Positions 34,322 to 47,766 of a stretch of DNA of 64,000 bases are shown here, one piece after another; positions within the stretch are counted from its first letter, which is position 1; each line of letters opens with the position of its first letter. Source of the DNA: Zygnema cylindricum (Eukaryota > Streptophyta > Zygnematophyceae > Zygnematales > Zygnemataceae); NCBI GenBank assembly GCA_037447655.1, contig JBBHKE010001879.1, forward strand, positions 108,798 through 172,797, read 5' to 3'. The notes below the pieces were generated by a model. The model had not been told where the DNA came from, did not search any database, and saw only the letters and a list, made by a program, of their open reading frames with translations. The position numbers and the translations under genes are program-made.

Positions 34322-36399
34322 TTTTGTTATCCCTATCATAACAAAAAACATATGAATCGATACTTGAGAATAAACGTTTTGCCACGCTACTAAGATGTTG
34401 ATTATTGACATCACTTTAAAGTTGAGATCTCAAGTGGTAGTTCGTTGTCTATCTCTATAAATAGAAATAATCCATTGTGTATTTTGTGGAATTATTCAAA
34501 TTCAATATCTAAATCTTTTGATTCACCTATCTCCTCGATCACCCATATGCTTCCGATTCACCAAGCTATTCGAGCACCAATATCTATTTGAGAATGAGTA
34601 AATTGTAAAGGTACTCGGTTCAAATCTACGACACAAACCATGCTACTCATGACGTACAAAAACTTTGCATCCTAATACTCTAATGGGTAACATACGAAAG
34701 TTGATAATCAATCCTTTCGCAAAAATTTCAACATTTCGCATAGTTTGTTCGTGTACAACGATTGGTTCAAAATAAGATTATGGGCATGTTATTGTCATTG
34801 CTGTGGAAAACATCTTTTGTCAAACACCCAAACATCCTATTAACAATTGTTGAACCGAAAGTGTCTAAAAATGTTTGTCTCAAATAACGTAATATTATTC
34901 GCTAAAATTCATGTTAATGTGGGTGTTTTGGCTTGTCGTCACTAGGATGAGAGTGTTTTTTGGTCTATTCGTTTTAGGTAAGGTACACGGTTGCACGAGT
35001 ACAATTATACTAAAAAACTATAAATGATAAAAAATAATCTCCCCTCATATCTTTTAGCAAACTTTCACAACATCATGCGATCCTCAAGAGAGGGTTCAAC
35101 ATGTAATTAAACTATAAAAACTGAAACTAAAAAATAAATTCCCTCCTTCGGTATTGCAATAGACTTGTCAACGATATAGACTTGGTAATCTGTCACTGCA
35201 AACTAAAATTGTGTTTTAAACGATTTTAAATTGTAACCATGAACTATAAACTAAAACATATTTAAAAAAAAAAAAATCCTCTAACTTTAATTACATTGTC
35301 TCCGTTTAACATTTGTTTCATTAATTAGTTTTTCTTATGCTGAATCTTACATTTTTTTTGTTATTTTAATTGTCTAGCTAGCAAAGGTTACAAATTGAAA
35401 ATTTTACGGAAATACAAATGTCACAATTTCCACCAAATCTCTCGTTGGCCTTTGAGATTTAAAATATTTATCTCATTCCCTTTTCCTCTCAAAAATAATC
35501 ATAAAGATCGTAACTCTCAAATAAGTTATAGATTCTATAGATAAAAAACCACCATGTTACCTTTTTACTACTAATCATTAACGTGCGTTATATTTTATTT
35601 TTTAGAGATAACATGACTTTTATTTTTTTAAACATATTTTGTAACCGAACCCCATTTAGTTTTTCTCTTTTGTGATTTTAAACCTGTCCCCCTTTTGCTA
35701 ATATGGTGTTGTATTAATGTTAAATAATTGACAACTTAATGGTCGCTTATATATAATAATTAATGCAACTATAATGTTGGCATCTTATTTTTTGTGTAAA
35801 TGTTATTTTATTTAGGAGTCTGATTAATTCTAATGACGAATCAACTTAGACGACCAACTAGTTATTCCGTAGTCTTCAGTTTTTTTGCAACTTAGATTTC
35901 CACTTTGTGAAAAAAATGTAACTTCAATTGTTGTGTTTACGCATATTGAGGTGCATTATCCACTTTAAATAGATATAATATCACAAAAATAAGTTAAACT
36001 AAAGTTCATTGGATTTCGATCACATTTACGAATATAGTTAAAAATAAGTTTGCCATAGTCAACGATGGTCATTAAAGATTTCACATGTGGCTCCGAAGTT
36101 GAAAATGCCTTATTATTCTCATGTTAGTTCTCAAGTTAATAGTGCGCCGATTGTGTGTCAATTAACATTATTTTAGTGATGTCGGATTTGAAGGCTTTGA
36201 GGAAACTAGTTGTATTTACTCCCATTGCCTATGTAAATTTACTACTTAAAACGTTATTTGGTATAATGATGTTTTCGTTAATTCAAAACCTCACGTTTTA
36301 CAAAATACATGCGCAACGACCATAAAAAATTGGCGAGGAAAAAAAAAACATGTGAAAATCAAAACATGGATTTTAACTCATTATATGAAAATCAAAATG
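34322..36399. other. AT-rich stretch with no gene seen
   Basis: No frame above 60 codons. The end (36340-36560) has a tandem pair of about 110 bp sharing ATTTTAACTCATTATATGAA. I see no splice-framed exons or element ends. Confidence 0.5.
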
Positions 36400-39300
36400 A
36401 AAGGAAACGGTATGTCAAATAATCGACAAACAACGATACCAAATTGGTGAGAAAAGAAAAACAGGTAAAAGTAAAAACATAGATTTTAACTCATTATATG
36501 AATACCAAAATTAAAAAAACAGTATATCAAAGAATCATCAAATCATAATTAAGTCTGCAGATCCGAAAAATGCATAATTTATCAATGAATTGTAAAAGCA
36601 CGTAAACAATTTAACGTTATAGAAAAATTATCTATTCAATTTTGTTTGGCAAAGATACAATTCATTTTTGTTTGGCAAAGATACTATTGTAAATGCACAT
36701 AAACAACAATGTGCCTAATTTCTCAAATACGATCGTAAAAACACATGAACATTTTAACATTATAAAAAATTATCAATTGAAATTTTGATGGCAAATATAG
36801 AATCATAAATGCACGTAAACAGTAATATTTCAAATGGTAAAATCTTGTCAAATCCACTCGGCCTAATTTCACACGCATCAATTTTCACAAACTATACTTT
36901 GTTTTTATAAACATTATGCATCTAATGTCGTAGAATATGGCAAAAAAAATTGGTTGTAGGGGAATAGGGCAAAAATAATTAATCGTAGGTCAATAACTTT
37001 TCGTTGTTATTTAAATGTTTTCCATATGGCATAAATCTCATCATACCAAAAACATTATACCCAATTTTGAGAACTATGAATTTACAACAAATACAATATA
37101 TTACATGCTAGCTCACTGTGTAATCAAAGCTACTAGTGATAACTATAAAATTGACAGATGTGTCACAGTCCACATATTAAACAATGTTACTACTACCGCT
37201 TTTAATTGACAGCCCAAAATTTTGTTAAAATCGCAAAGTACCCCACCTATCAAACAATCTTACTACTACCATTTTTGGTTGACATTCGAACATTTTGTTA
37301 AAATCATAGAGTACGCGCTAGACTTAATCTTAGAAAACACAATAAATAATTGGCATAATATGGGTCTGGTTTTGTTTTTAACTTATCGATTAAGTCTATA
37401 GGTTTTCATGTTCAACTATATTAAATATTTTTCTTTTGGGGTTTTAATTCATATTGTCATTTGACGAAGAGGTGTTGTTATGTTAATTGAGGATATATGA
37501 TATATGGTGATTTGTGTAGTCTTCTCGGGCTGGGTGAATATTGTCCTGCAGTACATGGTACGAGGTTTTTGTCGCTAGGGGTTAAAGTTTGACCTATCGA
37601 TTTGGCTCTTTATACTCATTTATTAGGTCATAAATATAAAAAAGTTAGGCCAAACCGGGTAAACTACTACGAGAATGTGTGTTGGATTTAGATAGTATGT
37701 GACTAATTTTAACCTTATATTGTGAATCAAAATTTATGAAGTTGTACACAATAAACAACATCGATGCCATAATTTTTTAATAAAGAAAAACATGTTAAGA
37801 TTGTTGTGATATCTTTATATAAATATGAGATAAAAAAAGTTAGGCGAACTTGGTGAACTGCAACGACAATGCCTGTAGGATTTATGTAGTACGTGACTAA
37901 TTTTAACCTTATAATGCTGATCAAAATCTATGAATTAGTAAATAATAAACAATATCGAAGCCATAATTTGTAATAAACAAATTTTTAGGCTATTGTGATA
38001 AGTTAGTTTACATCGAACGTATTAATATAATAAACTAAATTTCATTCATGTACGTGTTAATAAAATATCGGTAACCTTCTTGATTGGAACTGACAAATTC
38101 AATATTACAAAAACACCAATTGCAAATATTGAACCTTTAGTTTGTAGAATTAAATTAATGTGTGACTATTGCGATGCATACGAACAAATTGAATATCAAA
38201 ATATCAACTCCAGACCTTAACTTTTTAGCTTGTAACCCTAAGTAAAACAAATAATTTCCATAAAAAAAAAAAATTAGGGCGACAAAGTGAGATAAAAAAA
38301 ATGAACGGTAAAAAAAATGGAAAATATGACGGGAAAGTTACGGGCACTTATTTTGGCTTAGTTATTTTCTTTTCACGCAAATATTTGTTTATGGTCCCCT
38401 ATAAACAACAAGTGCCACACTCTTTTTCTCCATCATCTCCTACGTATTTGCGCGTAGGGACCCTCTTCTCAAGGTTGTCACATTACCCCAAATTATCTCC
38501 TTCGTCACCCACCGCCGCAATTTAATCCTAACACTTTCACCTGAACGCTCTATACACTCCTACACCCTCCCCCCAACCTGGGCAAAAGTTTCCCATACCT
38601 TTAGCCACACCTCGATATTTCCATCTTCATCGTCAAAAGCAATTCGAAGCTTTGTCTTTGTCCCACTTTTTGGCCCCTTTTCTTCCTCTAACCGTGTTCG
38701 ACACCCATTTAACCCCTTATCAGACAAACTTACCCAATACGTCCCCCACTTGTTTCAAATTCACCACCCAATCTATTTTACTCACACGTCCCATCTTCCT
38801 TATGAATTGTTGATTGTACGCCTCCACATTCCGCTTATGTTTCTTGTTAGTTTTATTTGATTGTTTCATTTTTTTGTTGCTACTCACGCCTCTTGAGTTT
38901 CTTCTCGAGGATCCGACAAACCTTACGCTCTTGGTGTTGGTTTAGCTAAAAAATTTAAAACGTGTCCCAAGATCATTCGAACCACTCTTACTGCTAAAGA
39001 TGGCCCTCCATCCAACATTCTTACCCTCCAACACCACCGCTTTCACCACAATTCGAATTTTGTAAGCAATTTTAAAGTTTTCGAATTTTGCCATTTTGGT
39101 TACCCCAAACCGCTACTCTGGTCGCTTACTTCTTTTCATCATTGAAAAGTCTTTAAAGCAACACTAAGTTTTTGCTACGGATTTTTATAGCAGATGACAG
39201 AAGTAATCTGGCCGTATTCCATCTTTTTACTTCCTCTTTAGATTTATATTTTACCATTTTCTAGGGTTGGCTAGCAGGGCACGGGAATCACGCTTACGCT

Positions 39301-39424
39301 GTCGATGTGTTATATGCGGGGATTAGGAATCTTTTTCACACAAACGCACAACTAATATAATTCGCCTTTTCGTGATGCCTTTTAGTTTATGAGCTCCACT
39401 GCCTAGTTTTACGACCGCATGCAA

Positions 39425-40430
39425 TGAATTGAAATCACTAAATTTAGGGGGTATTTTCTGTGTCTTAATAGATTAAAGGTAAGAGATTTAGTGTAGGCAT
39501 CCTGCCTCCACCTCCTCCCTCTATCTCTCATACTTATTATAATCACTGAAAAAAATAGAGGAAGGTGGAGCCATGGTATCCTCAACTCCATAGGCAGGAC
39601 CAAAGAGTGACATAAGTCTCTCTCTAACAAAAAGGTAGAGTCCGGCAAGTGTCGAACCTCGGATCGGCAAAGCGAGACATAGCCGTCAGCTCTAACCGGT
39701 CTGTCGTAGGAGTTCGTTAGACTACATAGGGTTTCAATGCTATTTAAACATTTTTAAGGACTTTTAGTCCAATTAACAGAATTAGAGATAAAGGACATAG
39801 AGACTAGTTGGAATATAGTCCAAATAAATACGTACAAAAAAAAAATGTATCGGACATTTGTTTTAAACGGCTAGTATTAAAAGCGCGTTAGGATCCGACT
39901 TCACGCATCATCGCCGATATCTCGGAATGGCCGCTTTGGCGGATTTTGGGCGTGACATGACCTAGCGCCACGTGGAAAGATAGAATTGGGAAGCGGGAAT
40001 CCTGAGGAGCATGAAAACAAGTCCGAAGGAGACAGACGTCCACTCCATAGCCTTGTCATACACAAGCTGTACAGAAAGGTTATTGGCCATAGTACCTTTT
40101 TGTACTCTACACTCTTGTGATTGGTTCGTACATCAGTAGATAGGGGTTGTGAGGGGGTTTAGGACTTAGAGGATTGAGGAGGTAGTCGCCTCTCTCCCAA
40201 TAAGTTTGTATATATATTTGCATCTTTGCCACTTCATATCTAATCCCCTAGTTGAGCATTTTCTGTGATTCTTTTTGTGGCGGACTCAAAGGAGCCTACA
40301 CTGCACAAGAGTGCAGTCAGATTGTCTATTTGTCAGCTTGGGTAGTAGTGGTCTCAGTTGGAAGTGGGCTAGTCAAAAATTGCTTAGAGGCTTCCTGGAT
40401 TCAGTAATCTAATAAGAGACATAAATTGCA
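39425..40430 (+). mobile_element. Copia LTR in copy A
   Basis: It starts near TGAATTGAAATCAC and ends AAATTGCA. It is homologous to the LTRs at 27975 and 33343 but in the opposite orientation. It includes a minus-strand tRNA-like module near 39655-39715 (GTCGAACCTCGG). The primer site follows directly. Confidence 0.75.
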
Positions 40431-40445
40431 AGTTATGGGCCCACC
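40431..40445 (+). other. Primer-binding site (initiator tRNA-Met anticodon arm), copy A
   Basis: AGTTATGGGCCCACC follows the LTR end CA. Bases 2-15 are fully complementary to the initiator tRNA-Met anticodon arm. Confidence 0.75.
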
Positions 40446-40547
40446 CTCTAGGGTGCCCATCTTCAACAAATTTGGGTTCATTTATTGGGAAGCTTTAATG
40501 GTAGGGGCTCTGTGTGAAAAACGATACTGGGGCATTGTCAGTGGCAA

Positions 40548-40921
40548 ATGAAACGCCCATCTGAGGAAATCCCACATGGGTTTAGTGGAGTGAGGTTTTT
40601 TGCAGCAGTACGTGCCCTAACAGATAAGGCAGACAATGCGGACAACAGCGTGTCCGATAAAGGGAAAAGGAAGGAAACACCTCTCACCCTTATTGCCACA
40701 GCACCTGTATTGGCGGCCGTAAAGACCGAGGAAAACCATATTCAAACGTGGGAATACACAAACATGGCTTCCAGGCATTTCATTTTGAGGCATCTTACTC
40801 AAGATCTGGTGACCTCCCATCTTCACATTCAGAAGGTCGAAGAGTTGTGGGATACTTTAGTAAAGATCTTTAGAGTTAGTACCACTTAGGAGCTACAGCT
40901 GGCAGAGCAAAGGTTAGGGGG
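40548..40921 (+). pseudogene. Copia gag N-terminal fragment, copy A
   Basis: MKRPSEEIPHGFSGVRFFAA opens the frame, with ILRHLTQDLVTSHLHI further on, matching the gag at 33224. A stop follows RVSTT, then ELQLAEQRLG continues in the same frame until the LTR inserted at 40922. No gag continuation is found after that LTR in this copy. Confidence 0.85.
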
Positions 40922-42010
40922 TGTTGAAATTTATGTATTTTCTAGGTATGTATTGGAAAAATAAATAGAGTGTTGAAAAGAGGTGACTAATAGTTCACTT
41001 CTATATTTTAGTTAGAATGTAAAGAGAGAGAAAGAGAGGACCAAAGGCACGCCATGGTTGCCGCATCATTTAGAAGGAGGCAAAATGAATTAGAAAGTAT
41101 TTTACTAGTTTTAGCAAAATACTGTCGCATGCCGGATTTGAACCAAGGTTTGTAGGTTACTAAATAGACCAACGTTTTATCCATTAAGTCACTATAGAAA
41201 CGATACACGTGAAACGTTTCCGGCATATTTATTTATTGATTCAAAGGACTAATTCCTAGCACACTAACGAAAACGCGCATTAATCAATTCATGCATGGAA
41301 GCGAATCGAACCCGTATAAATACAACTGATCGGACGGCCACCATTACAGCCGCAATAAGCTTTCGGCGGGCTTTGGGGATAGCGTCACGCGGTGCCACGT
41401 GGCGCCACATTATTTGACACCGGAGAAGATGGGAGGAGGAACCATGGCTTCGATTTGGCACATGTCACCTTGTAGACCATGTCGTACAATGGCAGTACAA
41501 TAAGTACATCGCCCATTGTACCTTCTTGTACTATATAGTGTTCCTATTGGACTACGGTTTAGTAGTAGGTAGTCATGAGTAGGCAGACTAAGACTTAGTG
41601 ATTTTTCGGTACCTCTCTCTAAGAGAGCTTGTAACTATAAAGGTCATCTTTGACCAGCCATAACTTAATGCTCGGGTGAGCAAATTCAATGATTCTTTTT
41701 GTTGCGGGCTCAAGGGAGTCCAAGCTACACAAAGGTGTAGTCGGTTAGATTCTTTGCGTGCCAGGGTGGCACATATTCAGTGGGAAAGTCAAAGTGGGGA
41801 ATATTGTCCAAAACACATATTCAAACTTTGCATTTTGTGGTGGAACTGAGCACACATAAGGTCTTCTCCTCACACGGGTGAAGGTGTATTCGGGTTCTCA
41901 GTGTCAAGGGATCATTCATTTGGGTTTAAATCAACTTGGAGTAGGCACCATCTAGATTAGCTTCTTTTGGATCTGCGAACTCTGTGGGCAATGGAGCCCA
42001 TAGAATTTCA
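40922..42010 (+). mobile_element. LTR at the end of copy A, one flank replaced
   Basis: It runs from TGTTGAAATTTATG to ATAGAATTTCA. GGGGG precedes it, but CATAA follows instead of GGGGG. The first 165 bases equal the copy B LTR; the rest differs at many sites and lacks a 6-base block. A minus-strand tRNA-like module lies at 41133-41197. Confidence 0.85.
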
Positions 42011-42165
42011 CATAAAAATGCGCGAAACTGACAGCTCAGGTTCACAGAGCCCGAAAAACGCCCGGTACGCTATTGCATTGTTTCCTTTTCTCCTGGTCAT
42101 TCAATGTAGGTAACATACCTGCTTATTTTAAAATCATTACGGGTCACACCATTGCACGTTCACAC

Positions 42166-42441
42166 CATAGTTCAAAAGTAGATGTATTTATGGTAGGCCT
42201 TAGGTCGGCGCCTTTGTAGTAAGTTGTGTTATGGGCTTTTCATGTGATCTTCTTGTATCGCTACTTTGATCATTGATCGTTCGATCGTCCAAATCTGACG
42301 GTGTAAATATGTTTATTTGGTCCGAATGTTTTAATTGGTCCGAATAGGTTCGAATACAATATGGGTCCTAAGGTCATATTGTATATCATGCATACAATAG
42401 GCATATTGTACGGGCCTACTTTCACCTACTTTTGAACTATG
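42166..42441. mobile_element. hAT-type MITE with a perfect 8-bp target duplication, 276 bp
   Basis: The ends are CATAGTTCAAAAGTAG and CTACTTTTGAACTATG, exact inverses. GTTCACAC lies on both sides (42158-42165 and 42442-42449). The interior contains TACAATATG-type repeats and no frame. A sister copy lies inverted at 61261-61566. Confidence 0.88.
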
Positions 42442-42719
42442 GTTCACACCTCTAAAGCTGACAGCTATCATTACTATGATCAAGTTTAAATATTGTGATT
42501 CCAGCCTAAAGCTTTGTCCGCAACCTCACCAAACCAAAACTCTCCCTCATAGATGTCCTTTGCGCATAAAAATCACAGAGTAGACTAACGAATACTACGT
42601 AGAGTGCGCATAAAACAATTTCAAACTTTACAAAATTTGCAGTAAAATTCGTACTTTTTTGTACTTCTCAAATTTTAATATTTAATTATTCAAAACCCTA
42701 CAAATTTAAACGTGCAACA

Positions 42720-43085
42720 AACCACCGATCAGACTGCCTCGTCGCTAAACCAGCGACCAGACTGCCTCATCGCTGAACCAGCTACCAAATTGCATGGTGG
42801 CTAGTATACAAGGACTTAGTGGGTTGAGGGTAGAATAGAGCAGCTGCTATGGTTGGGATGTTGAACCAGCGAAACTGGAATGTCAGACTAACGCAACATG
42901 GCAGCATAGCAACGCAGCATGTCCATGGCAACATAGCAACGCACTAAGATGTGATTTGATTTTGTGCATTGCTAGTTTAAGTGTAGCACCCCTTGTGTGC
43001 TATTTCATCACCCCTTTTATATGGCTGAACCAGCGACCAGACTGGCTGGTTGCTGAACCAGTGTCCATACTGCCTTGTTGTTGGT
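42720..43085. repeat. Minisatellite-like repeats, unit about 28 bp
   Basis: GCTGAACCAGCGACCAGACTGC-type units occur in tandem at 42727-42805 and again at 43024-43080, with looser GCAACATAGCAACGCA repeats between. The stretch lies between the two duplication copies and has no coding signal. Confidence 0.6.
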
Positions 43086-46000
43086 ACAACATGGCTTTGT
43101 TAAAAAATGTCAGCGATAAAAAAAACCATGTCCACAATCAAAAATGACAAAGTTCACATTGAAGCAAATAAAAACAAACTTTGTATTAATCGGAGGGATA
43201 TGGTTTAATTCTCACATTAAAAATATATCAACTCATTGTAAAGGAAACGGTATGTCAAATAATCGACAAACAACGATACCAAATTGGTGAGAAAAGAAAA
43301 ACAGGTAAAAGTAAAAACATAGATTTTAACTCATTATATGAATACCAAAATTAAAAAAAACAGTATGTCAAAGAATCATCAAATCATAATTAAGTCTGTT
43401 GATCCGAAAAAAATGCATAATTTATCCAATGCAATTGTAAAAGCACGTAAACAATTTAACGTTATAGAAAAATTATCTATTCAATTTTGTTTGGCAAAGA
43501 TACAATTCATTTTTGTTTGGCAAAGATACTATTGTAAATGCACATAAACAACAATGTGCCTAATTTCTCAAATACGATCGTAAAAACACATGAACATTTT
43601 AACATTATAAAAAATTATCAATTGAAATTTTGATGGCAAATATAGAATCATAAATGCACGTAAACAGTAATATTTCAAATGGTAAAATCTTGTCAAATCC
43701 ACTCGGCCTAATTTCACACGCATCAATTTTCACAAACTATACTTTGTTTTTATAAACATTATGCATCTAATGTCGTAGAATATGGCAAAAAAAATTGGTT
43801 GTAGGGGAATAGGGCAAAAATAATTAATCGTAGGTCAATAACTTTTCGTTGTTATTTAAATGTTTTCCATATGGCATAAATCTCATCATACCAAAAACAT
43901 TATACCCAATTTTGAGAACTATGAATTTACAACAAATACAATATATTACATGCTAGCTCACTGTGTAATCAAAGCTACTAGTGATAACTATAAAATTGAC
44001 AGATGTGTCACAGTCCACATATTAAACAATGTTACTACTACCGCTTTTAATTGACAGCCCAAAATTTTGTTAAAATCGCAAAGTACCCCACCTATCAAAC
44101 AATCTTACTACTACCATTTTTGGTTGACATTCGAACATTTTGTTAAAATCATAGAGTACGCGCTAGACTTAATCTTAGAAAACACAATAAATAATTGGCA
44201 TAATATGGGTCTGGTTTTGTTTTTAACTTATCGATTAAGTCTATAGGTTTTCATGTTCAACTATATTAAATATTTTTCTTTTGGGGTTTTAATTCATATT
44301 GTCATTTGACGAAGAGGTGTTGTTATGTTAATTGAGGATATATGATATATGGTGATTTGTGTAGTCTTCTCGGGCTGGGTGAATATTGTCCTGCAGTACA
44401 TGGTACGAGGTTTTTGTCGCTAGGGGTTAAAGTTTGACCTATCGATTTGGCTCTTTATACTCATTTATTAGGTCATAAATATAAAAAAGTTAGGCCAAAC
44501 CGGGTAAACTACTACGAGAATGTGTGTTGGATTTAGATAGTATGTGACTAATTTTAACCTTATATTGTGAATCAAAATTTATGAAGTTGTACACAATAAA
44601 CAACATCGATGCCATAATTTTTTAATAAAGAAAAACATGTTAAGATTGTTGTGATATCTTTATATAAATATGAGATAAAAAAAGTTAGGCGAACTTGGTG
44701 AACTGCAACGACAATGCCTGTAGGATTTATGTAGTACGTGACTAATTTTAACCTTATAATGCTGATCAAAATCTATGAATTAGTAAATAATAAACAATAT
44801 CGAAGCCATAATTTGTAATAAACAAATTTTTAGGCTATTGTGATAAGTTAGTTTACATCGAACGTATTAATATAATAAACTAAATTTCATTCATGTACGT
44901 GTTAATAAAATATCGGTAACCTTCTTGATTGGAACTGACAAATTCAATATTACAAAAACACCAATTGCAAATATTGAACCTTTAGTTTGTAGAATTAAAT
45001 TAATGTGTGACTATTGCGATGCATACGAACAAATTGAATATCAAAATATCAACTCCAGACCTTAACTTTTTAGCTTGTAACCCTAAGTAAAACAAATAAT
45101 TTCCATAAAAAAAAAAAATTAGGGCGACAAAGTGAGATAAAAAAAATGAACGGTAAAAAAAATGGAAAATATGACGGGAAAGTTACGGGCACTTATTTTG
45201 GCTTAGTTATTTTCTTTTCACGCAAATATTTGTTTATGGTCCCCTATAAACAACAAGTGCCACACTCTTTTTCTCCATCATCTCCTACGTATTTGCGCGT
45301 AGGGACCCTCTTCTCAAGGTTGTCACATTACCCCAAATTATCTCCTTCGTCACCCACCGCCGCAATTTAATCCTAACACTTTCACCTGAACGCTCTATAC
45401 ACTCCTACACCCTCCCCCCAACCTGGGCAAAAGTTTCCCATACCTTTAGCCACACCTCGATATTTCCATCTTCATCGTCAAAAGCAATTCGAAGCTTTGT
45501 CTTTGTCCCACTTTTTGGCCCCTTTTCTTCCTCTAACCGTGTTCGACACCCATTTAACCCCTTATCAGACAAACTTACCCAATACGTCCCCCACTTGTTT
45601 CAAATTCACCACCCAATCTATTTTACTCACACGTCCCATCTTCCTTATGAATTGTTGATTGTACGCCTCCACATTCCGCTTATGTTTCTTGTTAGTTTTA
45701 TTTGATTGTTTCATTTTTTTGTTGCTACTCACGCCTCTTGAGTTTCTTCTCGAGGATCCGACAAACCTTACGCTCTTGGTGTTGGTTTAGCTAAAAAATT
45801 TAAAACGTGTCCCAAGATCATTCGAACCACTCTTACTGCTAAAGATGGCCCTCCATCCAACATTCTTACCCTCCAACACCACCGCTTTCACCACAATTCG
45901 AATTTTGTAAGCAATTTTAAAGTTTTCGAATTTTGCCATTTTGGTTACCCCAAACCGCTACTCTGGTCGCTTACTTCTTTTCATCATTGAAAAGTCTTTA

Positions 46001-46269
46001 AAGCAACACTAAGTTTTTGCTACGGATTTTTATAGCAGATGACAGAAGTAATCTGGCCGTATTCCATCTTTTTACTTCCTCTTTAGATTTATATTTTACC
46101 ATTTTCTAGGGTTGGCTAGCAGGGCACGGGAATCACGCTTACGCTGTCGATGTGTTATATGCGGGGATTAGGAATCTTTTTCACACAAACGCACAACTAA
46201 TATAATTCGCCTTTTCGTGATGCCTTTTAGTTTATGAGCTCCACTGCCTAGTTTTACGACCGCATGCAA

Positions 46270-47275
46270 TGAATTGAAATCACTAAATTTAGGGGGTATT
46301 TTCTGTGTCTTAATAGATTAAAGGTAAGAGATTTAGTGTAGGCATCCTGCCTCCACCTCCTCCCTCTATCTCTCATACTTATTATAATCACTGAAAAAAA
46401 TAGAGGAAGGTGGAGCCATGGTATCCTCAACTCCATAGGCAGGACCAAAGAGTGACATAAGTCTCTCTCTAACAAAAAGGTAGAGTCCGGCAAGTGTCGA
46501 ACCTCGGATCGGCAAAGCGAGACATAGCCGTCAGCTCTAACCGGTCTGTCGTAGGAGTTCGTTAGACTACATAGGGTTTCAATGCTATTTAAACATTTTT
46601 AAGGACTTTTAGTCCAATTAACAGAATTAGAGATAAAGGACATAGAGACTAGTTGGAATATAGTCCAAATAAATACGTACAAAAAAAAAATGTATCGGAC
46701 ATTTGTTTTAAACGGCTAGTATTAAAAGCGCGTTAGGATCCGACTTCACGCATCATCGCCGATATCTCGGAATGGCCGCTTTGGCGGATTTTGGGCGTGA
46801 CATGACCTAGCGCCACGTGGAAAGATAGAATTGGGAAGCGGGAATCCTGAGGAGCATGAAAACAAGTCCGAAGGAGACAGACGTCCACTCCATAGCCTTG
46901 TCATACACAAGCTGTACAGAAAGGTTATTGGCCATAGTACCTTTTTGTACTCTACACTCTTGTGATTGGTTCGTACATCAGTAGATAGGGGTTGTGAGGG
47001 GGTTTAGGACTTAGAGGATTGAGGAGGTAGTCGCCTCTCTCCCAATAAGTTTGTATATATATTTGCATCTTTGCCACTTCATATCTAATCCCCTAGTTGA
47101 GCATTTTCTGTGATTCTTTTTGTGGCGGACTCAAAGGAGCCTACACTGCACAAGAGTGCAGTCAGATTGTCTATTTGTCAGCTTGGGTAGTAGTGGTCTC
47201 AGTTGGAAGTGGGCTAGTCAAAAATTGCTTAGAGGCTTCCTGGATTCAGTAATCTAATAAGAGACATAAATTGCA
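46270..47275 (+). mobile_element. 5' LTR of the truncated copia element, copy B
   Basis: Identical to 39425-40430 in the stretches compared. It is followed by the primer site and gag-pol in the same orientation, so here it acts as the 5' LTR. No matching 3' LTR in the same orientation is seen downstream. Confidence 0.78.
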
Positions 47276-47290
47276 AGTTATGGGCCCACC
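47276..47290 (+). other. Primer-binding site (initiator tRNA-Met anticodon arm), copy B
   Basis: AGTTATGGGCCCACC sits right after the LTR, as in copy A. Confidence 0.75.
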
Positions 47291-47392
47291 CTCTAGGGTG
47301 CCCATCTTCAACAAATTTGGGTTCATTTATTGGGAAGCTTTAATGGTAGGGGCTCTGTGTGAAAAACGATACTGGGGCATTGTCAGTGGCAA

Positions 47393-47766
47393 ATGAAACG
47401 CCCATCTGAGGAAATCCCACATGGGTTTAGTGGAGTGAGGTTTTTTGCAGCAGTACGTGCCCTAACAGATAAGGCAGACAATGCGGACAACAGCGTGTCC
47501 GATAAAGGGAAAAGGAAGGAAACACCTCTCACCCTTATTGCCACAGCACCTGTATTGGCGGCCGTAAAGACCGAGGAAAACCATATTCAAACGTGGGAAT
47601 ACACAAACATGGCTTCCAGGCATTTCATTTTGAGGCATCTTACTCAAGATCTGGTGACCTCCCATCTTCACATTCAGAAGGTCGAAGAGTTGTGGGATAC
47701 TTTAGTAAAGATCTTTAGAGTTAGTACCACTTAGGAGCTACAGCTGGCAGAGCAAAGGTTAGGGGG
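47393..47766 (+). pseudogene. Copia gag N-terminal part, copy B
   Basis: Same protein as the copy A fragment. The frame reaches LAEQRLG and is then split by the LTR at 47767. The gag resumes at 48869 with TYKGGKTLDYCNDL, matching the order in the 33224 element (LGNYTLKGGRMLDYCNDL). Confidence 0.88.

Larger units (their letters stand above)
36400..42010 (+). repeat. Direct duplication, copy A (about 5.6 kb)
   Basis: It pairs with 43240-48863 at an offset of 6840-6845 bases. Translated frames in the core (37015, 37727, 38301, 39409, 40548 and 40617) are identical to those at +6845. The first 200 bases and the last 920 bases differ at several percent. Content in order: unassigned AT-rich DNA, copia LTR, primer site, gag start, nested LTR. 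Confidence 0.95.

Noticed and set aside
27970-34326. Target duplication for the minus-strand copia
   Set aside because: Flanking pentamers TTCCG and TTTTG do not match, and shifting the ends by a few bases gives no better pair.
42720-43085. CRISPR-like array
   Set aside because: Repeats are imperfect and without regular unique spacers, and the genome is eukaryotic with spliced genes.
37015-47734. Repeated short frames (64, 65, 74, 79 codons) as conserved genes
   Set aside because: They are identical only because the DNA is duplicated at +6845; the sequence is AT-rich and shows no domain.
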